From NCBI GenBank assembly GCA_000802045.1, contig JUEF01000044.1:1-40941 (forward strand): a stretch of 40,941 bases of DNA, given 5' to 3'. The DNA comes from Peptococcaceae bacterium BICA1-8 (lineage in GTDB: Bacteria > Bacillota > Peptococcia > Peptococcales > BICA1-8). Below, in pieces: positions 24,778-32,013 of the stretch. The translations under genes and the position numbers were made by a program. Below the pieces are notes generated by a model. It was not told the DNA's origin. It saw only the letters and a list, made by a program, of their open reading frames with translations, and made no database searches. How positions within the stretch are numbered: the first letter of the stretch is position 1; each line of letters begins with the position of its first letter.

Positions 24778-26142
24778 ATGCGTATTCTCTTAGTTAGACC
24801 ACAAAGAAGGAAAAAGTCTATAACTTTAGGGGAATTTATGTTTTCTGAGCCACTAGGTTTAGAATGTGTTGCTGCTTTACTGCGGGATAAGCATGAAGTT
24901 AAAATACTGGATTTGATGGCTGGGAAAGAAGATTTTAGCCGGGAGTTGATAAGCTTTAGTCCGCAAGTAGTGGGCTTTACCTCCCTATGTGTTGATGTCC
25001 AGGGTGTTAAGGAGCTAGCCCGTAAGACTAAGGAAATTAATGAAAATATTATCATTTTAGCAGGGGGAACCCAAGCGTTTCTAGCACCTGAGAACTTTTT
25101 CTGTGGAGAAATTGACCATATAGTAAAATATACAACCCAAGATAATATTAGAAAGCTCTTTGCCTACCTGGAAAAAGGAGAAAATGTGCCTTTGATTGAT
25201 GGGATATATAGCCGAGAAAATGGCTTTTTAAGTACTGGTATATCGGGAATTAATGAGTATATTGTCCCTGATCGGGAAGCTACTGAAAAATACCGGAGCT
25301 ATTATACCTATTTTGGCTATCAGCCCTGTGCATTACTCCAGACCTCCCGGGGATGCAGCTCCCATTGTAATTTCTGTTTGCGCTGGAGGATAGAAGGAGG
25401 ACAGGAGCAGGATGAGCCTTTGGAAGATGTCATCGCCCAGATCAAAAGAATAGCTGAACCAAGCATCATGATAATTGATAACAATTTCCTCTACAACAAG
25501 GAGAGATTAGAGCGGTTTTGCCATTTATTAGAGGCTAGCAATATCCAAAAAAACTTTATCTGCTACGCTAGTGTAGAGAGTATTATTCATCACCGGGGGA
25601 CATTAAAAAGGTTAAGCAAAAATGGTTTGCGGGCTTGCCTAGTAGGCTATGAATCCTTTAAAGCTGAAGAACTAGAAGGGTATAACAAAAAGGCAACTAT
25701 AAATGGGAATATCATAGCTGCAGAAATTCTTAAGGAAGTGGACATTGCTTGTTGGGCTTCTTTCATTCTCAACCCCGACTGGGATACTAAGGATTTTCTG
25801 CAGTTCAGAAAACATGTAAAAGAGCTGGCCCCGGAAATATCCTCTTTAACTCCGTTAACAGCTTTACCCGGTACTTTCCTATATAACAAATATAAAGAAC
25901 GGATTTTTTTTGCACCAGATGACTATGACCAGTGGAGTTTTTCCGTAGTCAGCATTAAACCCAGTAAGCTTAGTCTACGACATTACTATTTTGAAGTCCT
26001 GAAAACTAATCTTTATGTCAATCTGCTGTTAAATAACCCCTCGTATATGATTCAACAATTTGGCTTAGGCACCTTTTTAGGGTTAGCAAAGGGTTCACTG
26101 AAGTTTTTATTGATTTATATCAAATTAATGGTGAAGGGATAA
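24778..26142 (+). CDS. Radical SAM protein with N-terminal B12-binding-like domain, paralogue 3
   Basis: It has 454 residues. It shares the MRILLVRP start, SEPLGLECVAALL, the cluster motif Cys193-x3-Cys197-x2-Cys200 (CSSHCNFC), IDNNFLYNKERLERFCHLL and the C-terminal IKPSKLSLRHYYF with the two preceding paralogues. It lacks the extra cysteines right after the cluster motif, and the glycine-rich B12-domain loop is LAGGTQAFLAP, without the conserved His. It is the most divergent of the three. ATG 24778 follows GAGG supplied by the repeat island. It lies 3 bases before the next gene. Confidence 0.87.
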   Translation: MRILLVRPQRRKKSITLGEFMFSEPLGLECVAALLRDKHEVKILDLMAGKEDFSRELISFSPQVVGFTSLCVDVQGVKELARKTKEINENIIILAGGTQAFLAPENFFCGEIDHIVKYTTQDNIRKLFAYLEKGENVPLIDGIYSRENGFLSTGISGINEYIVPDREATEKYRSYYTYFGYQPCALLQTSRGCSSHCNFCLRWRIEGGQEQDEPLEDVIAQIKRIAEPSIMIIDNNFLYNKERLERFCHLLEASNIQKNFICYASVESIIHHRGTLKRLSKNGLRACLVGYESFKAEELEGYNKKATINGNIIAAEILKEVDIACWASFILNPDWDTKDFLQFRKHVKELAPEISSLTPLTALPGTFLYNKYKERIFFAPDDYDQWSFSVVSIKPSKLSLRHYYFEVLKTNLYVNLLLNNPSYMIQQFGLGTFLGLAKGSLKFLLIYIKLMVKG

Positions 26143-26145
26143 CTT

Positions 26146-27468
26146 ATGAAAAAAAAACTATTACTAATTCAGCCTACGCCCTATGCTAAAAATGGGGAGC
26201 TAATAAAAAGAAAAAAACTCTATTTTGTTGGATTATCCCTTCCACTCCTGGCTGCATTTACACCCGAGGAGTGGGAGGTTGAGCTGGTTTTAGAGACTAT
26301 TGAAGATATTCCATTTGATACCGATGCGGATGTCATAGGTATCAGCAGTATGGGCCATGCAGTTATTCGTACTTTAGATATTGCTAAGGAGTTTAAAAAA
26401 CGAGGGAAAACTGTGATCCTAGGTGGCTATATGGTGAGCCTAATGTCAGAAGAGGCTAAAAAATACTGTGATAGTGTAGTTATCGGAGATGCGGAAGGGG
26501 TCTGGGGGGAAGTACTCAATGATATTGAAAAGGGTACATTAAAGCCTTATTATCGTCAGGAGCTTATTTCTCTGGAGAATATGCCTATTCCCAGATATGA
26601 CTTACTACTAGAAAAAAGCATTGGTGACTTTTTACCAATCCAGGCTGGGAGAGGCTGCCCAAATGCCTGCTCCTTTTGCTCGGTATATTGCCTGTATCGA
26701 GGGAAATATATCCGGAGAAGCATACCAGAGGTAATACGAGATATAAAGCATATAAAATCCCTAGGATTCAATAAATTGCTATTGCTTGATGATAATATAG
26801 CTTCAGATGAAGCATATATGTATGAGTTATGCCGGGAAATTAAAAACCTTAAGATGCAGTGGATGAGCCAATGCTCTATAAATGTAGCTAAAAACGATAG
26901 TCTGCTAAAAGCTATTGCTGACAGCGGCTGTATTGCCCTTAGCTTTGGTCTTGAAAGTATTAAACAGGAAAGCCTTGCGGAGTTAAATAAAGGCTGGTCC
27001 AAAACTTCTGAATATCCTGAATTAATTACTAAGATTAGAAATGCCGGTATTGAAGTTAGTACGGAAATGGTAGTAGGTACAGATGCCGACACGGTGGAAA
27101 GCATCCTAGATACTGCCCGCTTCATTGATGACAATAAAATTATTGTACCCCGCTTCTATATTCTAACTCCCATACCGGGAACCGATTTGTTTAAGAAATT
27201 AGAAGCAAAAAATAAAATCTATAATAGGAATATTTATTCTTATAATGGCACCGAAGCTGTGCATATTCCGGCCAATATGACACCTGAGGAGCTGACCGAG
27301 GCCTATTGGAAACTATATAATCAGGTTTTTAGCTTGCGGTCAATTATTAATCGAACCCTGATTAACAAAAACTTTTTTAAAAAGCCTTTCAATCATCTTT
27401 TTTATTTTTTAGTAAACCTAGTTTATCGACATGATATAAAAAAAGGCATTCCTCCTAATATTTTTTAG
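26146..27468 (+). CDS. Fourth radical SAM protein with B12-binding-like domain, different subfamily
   Basis: It has 440 residues. An N-terminal Rossmann-like domain (LLLIQPTPYAKNG; DADVIGISSMGHAVIRTLDIA; VILGGYMVSLM) is followed by a radical SAM barrel with Cys171-x3-Cys175-x2-Cys178 (CPNACSFC) and LSFGLESIKQESL. It lacks the KPSK tail shared by the other three and is closer to the HpnP/HpnR or DUF4070-like style of B12 radical SAM proteins. No DxHxxG is present. ATG 26146 follows the preceding stop by 3 bases with GGGATAA as a modest ribosome-binding site. It is the last gene of the cluster, and no clear terminator follows. Confidence 0.85.
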   Translation: MKKKLLLIQPTPYAKNGELIKRKKLYFVGLSLPLLAAFTPEEWEVELVLETIEDIPFDTDADVIGISSMGHAVIRTLDIAKEFKKRGKTVILGGYMVSLMSEEAKKYCDSVVIGDAEGVWGEVLNDIEKGTLKPYYRQELISLENMPIPRYDLLLEKSIGDFLPIQAGRGCPNACSFCSVYCLYRGKYIRRSIPEVIRDIKHIKSLGFNKLLLLDDNIASDEAYMYELCREIKNLKMQWMSQCSINVAKNDSLLKAIADSGCIALSFGLESIKQESLAELNKGWSKTSEYPELITKIRNAGIEVSTEMVVGTDADTVESILDTARFIDDNKIIVPRFYILTPIPGTDLFKKLEAKNKIYNRNIYSYNGTEAVHIPANMTPEELTEAYWKLYNQVFSLRSIINRTLINKNFFKKPFNHLFYFLVNLVYRHDIKKGIPPNIF

Positions 27469-27548
27469 AAAATATTGTATTTTAGCAGGATTTATTGAGA
27501 AAATATAGTATTTTCTGTCTAAAGGGTTTTATGATTAGAGGTGGAGAT

Positions 27549-28181
27549 ATGTTCGAGGATTTAAAGCTGAATAAACAAGGTTTAGTTATACTTTTAATTT
27601 TAACGATAGCTTTCTCATTTTGGGGTGGTGCTAAATATGCCCAGGGGAGACTTCTCAAGGCTCCGGTGGAGATAGTTATTGATAAGCCGGCCGAAGAGGT
27701 AAAACCAGAACCAGCGGAGATAAAAGAAGAAAAGAAAATATTTGTTCATATCGCCGGGGAGGTAGAAAGACCCGGTATTTATGAGTTGGAAGAGGGGTCA
27801 AGACTTGAACAGGCCCTTAAATTAGCAGTTCCTACAGAAGAAGCTGATGTTGATACCTATCTTAACCGAGCGGCAATTTTAAATGACCAGGATAAAATAA
27901 CCGTTTTTAAAAAGGGTGAAAATCTTGAAGCTCTACCAGCTATCAGTAATATTTCGCCAACTAATTCTTTACCGGCAAAAACCAGTTCTGGAAAGATAAA
28001 CTTAAACAGAGCTACGTTGGACCAGTTAGACAGTCTTACAGGAATAGGACAAGTTAAGGCCCAGGCTATAATTGACTATCGGAATAGCCAGGGTGGGTTT
28101 AAATCTTTGGAGGAATTAATGAATGTCAAGGGGATAGGTCAGGCAACCTTTGATAAAATAAAAGGTGAGTTAACAATCTAA
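27549..28181 (+). CDS. comEA: Competence DNA-binding protein ComEA
   Basis: Membrane-anchored DNA receptor of the natural transformation machinery. It is 210 residues with one N-terminal membrane segment (about residues 12-28), a Pro/Glu-rich linker, an SLBB domain (IFVHIAGEVERPGIYELEEG) and a C-terminal helix-hairpin-helix DNA-binding domain (INLNRATLDQLDSLTGIG; LMNVKGIGQATFDKI). The frame can be extended to 27495 or 27531, but ATG 27549 follows AGAGGTGG with correct spacing. Its 3' end overlaps the convergent hydF by 12 bases. In many clostridia comEC would follow directly, but here the hyd genes intervene. Confidence 0.93.
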   Translation: MFEDLKLNKQGLVILLILTIAFSFWGGAKYAQGRLLKAPVEIVIDKPAEEVKPEPAEIKEEKKIFVHIAGEVERPGIYELEEGSRLEQALKLAVPTEEADVDTYLNRAAILNDQDKITVFKKGENLEALPAISNISPTNSLPAKTSSGKINLNRATLDQLDSLTGIGQVKAQAIIDYRNSQGGFKSLEELMNVKGIGQATFDKIKGELTI

Positions 28182-29387
28182 TGTAATGAAAGGGGCTAGG
28201 GCTCTAGGGAAGATGCCATGGATATGGGCAATTAAAACACCATAGTTAACGACCGGTATACCCATATTTTCTACCTGCCTTATTCTATTTAGCATATCTT
28301 TGCGGTTGAGCATGCAGCCGCCGCAGTGGACAACTAATTTATATTCATTTAGATTACCTGGAAAGGTAAAGCCATTAGTAAAATCAATACTTAATTCTCC
28401 GCCGACTTTTTCTTGAAGCCAGCGAGGGATTTTAACTTTTCCTATATCATCGTGCTGTTGGTGGTGGGTACATGCTTCAGCGATCAAGACCTTATCCCCG
28501 GGTTCAAGATTATCTATTGCTTTCGCCCCTTGGGCTAAGATTGCCAGGTCACCTTTGTACCTAGCCATTAAGATTGAAAATGACGTTAAAGGTACTTGGG
28601 CCGGTGTTTCCCGGGCAACCTGATGAAAAGCTTGAGAATCGGTAACAACCAGCTTAGGAGGATTTTTCAAAGCCTTTAATGCTTTGGTTAATTCATGCTC
28701 GCGGCAGACAACAGTCATGCATTGGTGGTCTAGAATATCCCTTATAGTTTGAACCTGGGGTAGGATAAGCCTGCCTTTGGGAGCGGCGGAATCTATTGGT
28801 ACCACGAGAACTACCATATCACCCGGCTCTAATAAGTCTCCAACAATAGAGGGAGGTAAATGGTCATTAGGTTTCAACCGGCCTAGTCTTTCTCTGAGTT
28901 GATTAATCCCTTCTTGAGTTTTTGAACTTACCCAAAAGTAAGAATAGGTGTTTTTGCTTTGATATTTTTCTTCTAGTGCTGCTTTTTTTTCGTCACTAAT
29001 TAGATCGCTTTTATTAAATACGATCAATAGTGGTATTGATTTTTCAGTACAAAGTTTTATTATTTTCTCCTCATAGGAATCGCAACCTTGTAATGGGTCT
29101 ACAACTAAAAGGACGATATCGGTTTTAACCAAAACCTGTAAAGTTTTTTCGACCCGCATAGCACCCAATTGGCCTTCGTCATCAATGCCAGCCGTATCAA
29201 TCAACATGACTGGGCCCATTGGTAGAATTTCCATGGCTTTATAAACAGGGTCAGTGGTAGTTCCCGGTACGGGAGAAACCAGGGCTGTCTCTTGATTGGT
29301 CAAGGCATTTATTAAACTTGACTTTCCGGCATTTCTACGACCTAATAGGGCTATGTGGACTCGGGAGCCTTTAGGAGTTTCCTGCAT
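28170..29387 (-). CDS. hydF: [FeFe]-hydrogenase maturation GTPase HydF
   Basis: HydF is the scaffold on which the 2Fe subcluster is assembled before transfer to HydA. It is 405 residues. An N-terminal GTPase domain has P-loop GRRNAGKSS (about residues 13-21), DTAGIDDEG and NKSD. The C-terminal cluster-binding residues are in EACTHHQQHDD and, about 50 residues on, VVHCGGCMLNR, the expected CxH...HCxxC set. The frame reaches GTG 29396, but ATG 29387 is better placed after AGAGGTGAT, which overlaps the hydG stop. It is third in hydE-hydG-hydF. The gene runs into the end of comEA on the other strand. Confidence 0.96.
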   Translation of the reverse strand: MQETPKGSRVHIALLGRRNAGKSSLINALTNQETALVSPVPGTTTDPVYKAMEILPMGPVMLIDTAGIDDEGQLGAMRVEKTLQVLVKTDIVLLVVDPLQGCDSYEEKIIKLCTEKSIPLLIVFNKSDLISDEKKAALEEKYQSKNTYSYFWVSSKTQEGINQLRERLGRLKPNDHLPPSIVGDLLEPGDMVVLVVPIDSAAPKGRLILPQVQTIRDILDHQCMTVVCREHELTKALKALKNPPKLVVTDSQAFHQVARETPAQVPLTSFSILMARYKGDLAILAQGAKAIDNLEPGDKVLIAEACTHHQQHDDIGKVKIPRWLQEKVGGELSIDFTNGFTFPGNLNEYKLVVHCGGCMLNRKDMLNRIRQVENMGIPVVNYGVLIAHIHGIFPRALAPFITLDC

Positions 29388-29398
29388 TGTAATCACCT

Positions 29399-30811
29399 CT
29401 ATAAATATAAATCCCGTTGGCCTTGCTTAATTTTTTCCAGTTTTTTCAGTGTTAAGTTTTTGGTTTTTTCATTTTTGATTTCTGTTAAGAATTTTTTTAT
29501 TGCGTCTTCACCTAATTTTCTTGTTTCCGGAGAGGCGTAATCTAATAAATATTCCTGGAAAGTCAAAATTGCATTAGGCTGGCAGACATTAGCAATATCG
29601 CCCGATTTAGCCAGCTGCATAAAACGGTCACCGGTACGTCCCTGACGGTAACAGGCGGTGCAGTAACTAGGTAAATAGCCCGATTTACTTAAATTAGCTA
29701 AAATCTCATCGGGTGTTCGATGGTCACCTACCTCAAACTGAGCCGTATTATGAACTTTTTGTTCAGTCTTAGCCTTTACCTCCTCTTTATAAGCACCTAC
29801 TCCGGTACAGGAGCCGGCACTTATCTGGGAGACCCCTAGAGCTATAACTTCATCCCGAAACTTCTCTTCTTCCCGGGTTGAAAGGATGATGCCTGTATAA
29901 GGGACAGCCAACCTTAAAAGGGCCAAGATGAGTTTAAATTCCTCATCATTTACTAAATAGGGAAAAGTGTTTAAATACACACCTTGGGCTGGCCGCAGCC
30001 TTGGTACAGAAATGGTGTGGGGGCCTACTCCAAAAGCGTCCTCTAAGTAGAGAGCATGGTAAAGCAAACTCAGAATTTCAAACTTATAGTCATAAAGCCC
30101 AAAAAGGACACCAAAGCCTACATCATCGATTCCGGCCTCCATTGCTCTGTTCATAGCGGTAGTATGGTAATAATATGAAGCTTTAGGACCGGTGGGGTGC
30201 ATTTTTTCATAAGTTTCTTGGTGATAGGTTTCCTGAAAAAGTATATAGGTACCGATACCGGCGTTCTTTAGCTTTTTATATCCTTCGACAGATGTGGCAG
30301 CGATATTTACATTGACTCTGCGAATGGAGCCCATTTCTTCACTGGTAGTATAAATTACTTTAATAGCTTCTAGGACATAATCGAGGGAACAATTAAGAGG
30401 GTCTTCCCCAGCCTCAAGAGCTAACCTCTTATGCCCCATTTTTTCTAAAATTTTAACTTCTTCCTGGATCTCCTCTGTGGTCAGTTTGTGGCGGCAGATA
30501 TTATTGTCGCGGCGGTAGCCACAGTAGACACAGTTATTAACACAGTAGTTGCTTAAATAAAGAGGAGCAAAGATAACTATCCGCTTACCATAAATTTTTT
30601 CTTTAACCTCTTTTACAGCTTTAAATAGTTCTTCCTTTAAATTTAAGTTAGAAATGGCTGCCTCCAGCAGGATTGCTGTTTCCAGGGGAGTTAATCCCTT
30701 GCCTGCTCTGGCTTTCTCAAATATTTTGGCTGCCTTCGTTTTGGGAACTCTTTTGGCTTCCTCTAGATCAGAATGTATTTGCCTGGGATTAATGAACTCT
30801 ACAGTTTTCAT
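29399..30811 (-). CDS. hydG: [FeFe]-hydrogenase maturase HydG (radical SAM tyrosine lyase)
   Basis: HydG cleaves tyrosine to form the CO and cyanide ligands of the H-cluster. It is 470 residues. The radical SAM motif is YCVNNCVYCGYRRDNN (CxxxCxxC), near residue 85. A second cluster is signed by C-terminal CTACYRQGRTGDRFM with a later Cys in NVCQPNA (CxxC-x22-C), as required in HydG and absent in ThiH. ATG 30811 follows AAGGAGGG and directly abuts the hydE stop (TAAATG). Confidence 0.97.
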   Translation of the reverse strand: MKTVEFINPRQIHSDLEEAKRVPKTKAAKIFEKARAGKGLTPLETAILLEAAISNLNLKEELFKAVKEVKEKIYGKRIVIFAPLYLSNYCVNNCVYCGYRRDNNICRHKLTTEEIQEEVKILEKMGHKRLALEAGEDPLNCSLDYVLEAIKVIYTTSEEMGSIRRVNVNIAATSVEGYKKLKNAGIGTYILFQETYHQETYEKMHPTGPKASYYYHTTAMNRAMEAGIDDVGFGVLFGLYDYKFEILSLLYHALYLEDAFGVGPHTISVPRLRPAQGVYLNTFPYLVNDEEFKLILALLRLAVPYTGIILSTREEEKFRDEVIALGVSQISAGSCTGVGAYKEEVKAKTEQKVHNTAQFEVGDHRTPDEILANLSKSGYLPSYCTACYRQGRTGDRFMQLAKSGDIANVCQPNAILTFQEYLLDYASPETRKLGEDAIKKFLTEIKNEKTKNLTLKKLEKIKQGQRDLYL

Positions 30812-31876
30812 TTAATACCCTCCTTGTAATTTGGGACTGTGTCCATAATCAGTACCAATGGTCCTACCCAGGGCCAGAATCTTCCCTGTTATACAGCTCT
30901 TGCAGTGTTCCGGTTCATCTTTAACACAAATTTTATTAGGGTAGATTTGATACAGCTCCCGGTATTGGCTAGGACTTACATTAGGCATAACCACATTGGC
31001 GCCACCTTGTAAAGCCAGTTCTCTGCCTTGGGGATGGATAGTACCCAGAGCAGTAGTAGAAGGTAGATGAACTAGCGGCATAATAATCCGGGCTAGAGCC
31101 ACCATTTTTAGAGTCATTTCTAATGAACCCCCTTTACTAGCTGCCAGAGGGGTATCAGGATGGGGAATAAAAGGCCCTATACCTGCCATTTCCACAGCCA
31201 TTTTTTTTAATAGAAGTAAATCTTGAGCCAGTGTATCCAGGGTTTGGCCGGGTAAACCTACCATACAGCCCGAACCCAGCTGATACCCAAGCTCTTTTAG
31301 CCACGTTTGACATTTTAGCCGTTCTTCTAGGGTTTTACCAGGGCGGATTTTCTGATAGAGGACAGGATCGGCTGTTTCATGTTTGAGTAGATACCGGTCA
31401 GCTCCTGCTTCCCGCCACAGTCCATATGTTTCATAATCATGTTCACCCAAAGAAAGGGTTATGGCCACATCCAGCTTTTTAATAGCTTTTATTAATAGCG
31501 CTATTTCTAAAGGAGAATAGTGGTTATCTTCACCGGCCTGTAAAACCAGAGTTTTATAGCCAATATTGACTGCTTCTTCAGCTGTTTTATAGATTTCTTC
31601 ATAGCTTAGCCGATAACGGCCTAATTTTTTGTTATCACAACGCAAACCGCAATAGTGACAGTTTTGGCGGCAGTAATTGGAAATTTCAATTATACCCCTT
31701 AAATGAACGGCATTACTCATGTATTGTGCTCTTACTCTATCGGCCAAGTTAAATAATAACTTGCTATCATTCGGGTCTGCTGCTAGGAGGGTTACAAGTT
31801 CTTTCTTTTTTAATTCCGTAGTAATGCTAGCCTTTTCTAGGGTTTTTAAAAAATCTAAGGCCCAAGAATAGTCCAC
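30812..31876 (-). CDS. hydE: [FeFe]-hydrogenase maturase HydE (radical SAM)
   Basis: HydE is the radical SAM enzyme acting on the HydG product during H-cluster assembly. It is 354 residues. The cluster motif is YCRQNCHYCGLRCDNKK (CxxxCxxC) near residue 68, followed by YRLSYEEI, VLQAGEDNHYSP and GCMVGLPGQT, all characteristic of the HydE/BioB-like fold. Late cysteines (EHCKSCITG) suggest an additional cluster site, as seen in some HydE proteins. The start is GTG 31876 after AAAGGA. It is first in the operon. No hydrogenase structural gene is in the window. Confidence 0.95.
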   Translation of the reverse strand: MDYSWALDFLKTLEKASITTELKKKELVTLLAADPNDSKLLFNLADRVRAQYMSNAVHLRGIIEISNYCRQNCHYCGLRCDNKKLGRYRLSYEEIYKTAEEAVNIGYKTLVLQAGEDNHYSPLEIALLIKAIKKLDVAITLSLGEHDYETYGLWREAGADRYLLKHETADPVLYQKIRPGKTLEERLKCQTWLKELGYQLGSGCMVGLPGQTLDTLAQDLLLLKKMAVEMAGIGPFIPHPDTPLAASKGGSLEMTLKMVALARIIMPLVHLPSTTALGTIHPQGRELALQGGANVVMPNVSPSQYRELYQIYPNKICVKDEPEHCKSCITGKILALGRTIGTDYGHSPKLQGGY

Positions 31877-31892
31877 CTATATCAATCCTTTC

Positions 31893-31907
31893 ATTAGGTA
31901 GCCTAAT
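31893..31907. promoter_or_regulatory. Palindrome in the hydE-comEC divergent intergenic region
   Basis: ATTAGG-tag-CCTAAT is a perfect 6-bp inverted repeat with a 3-base spacer, just upstream of the hydE ribosome-binding site. A second one, TGGCA...TGCCA (31947-31963), lies farther out. Both sit in the 137-base region between the divergent hydE and comEC starts and could be regulator sites or transcript hairpins. No confident promoter was identified. Confidence 0.3.
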
Positions 31908-32013
31908 ATATTTATTATTTTCAAAATCCAGGTTAAATATTCGAAATGGCAGGAGTTTTGCCAATAAAACACGTATTAAAATAAAAATTGGATTTTTGTT
32001 ACGAGAGGGAAGT

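Noticed and set aside
26556..27134. Minus-strand frame of 192 codons opposite the fourth radical SAM gene
   Set aside because: It is wholly inside a well-supported gene with clear motifs, and there is no ribosome-binding site or recognisable domain.
18948..27468. Assignment of the radical SAM cluster to bacteriochlorophyll, hopanoid or RiPP synthesis
   Set aside because: The folds resemble BchE and HpnJ, but there are no other pathway genes (chlorin, squalene-hopene or precursor peptide), so only the general architecture is claimed.
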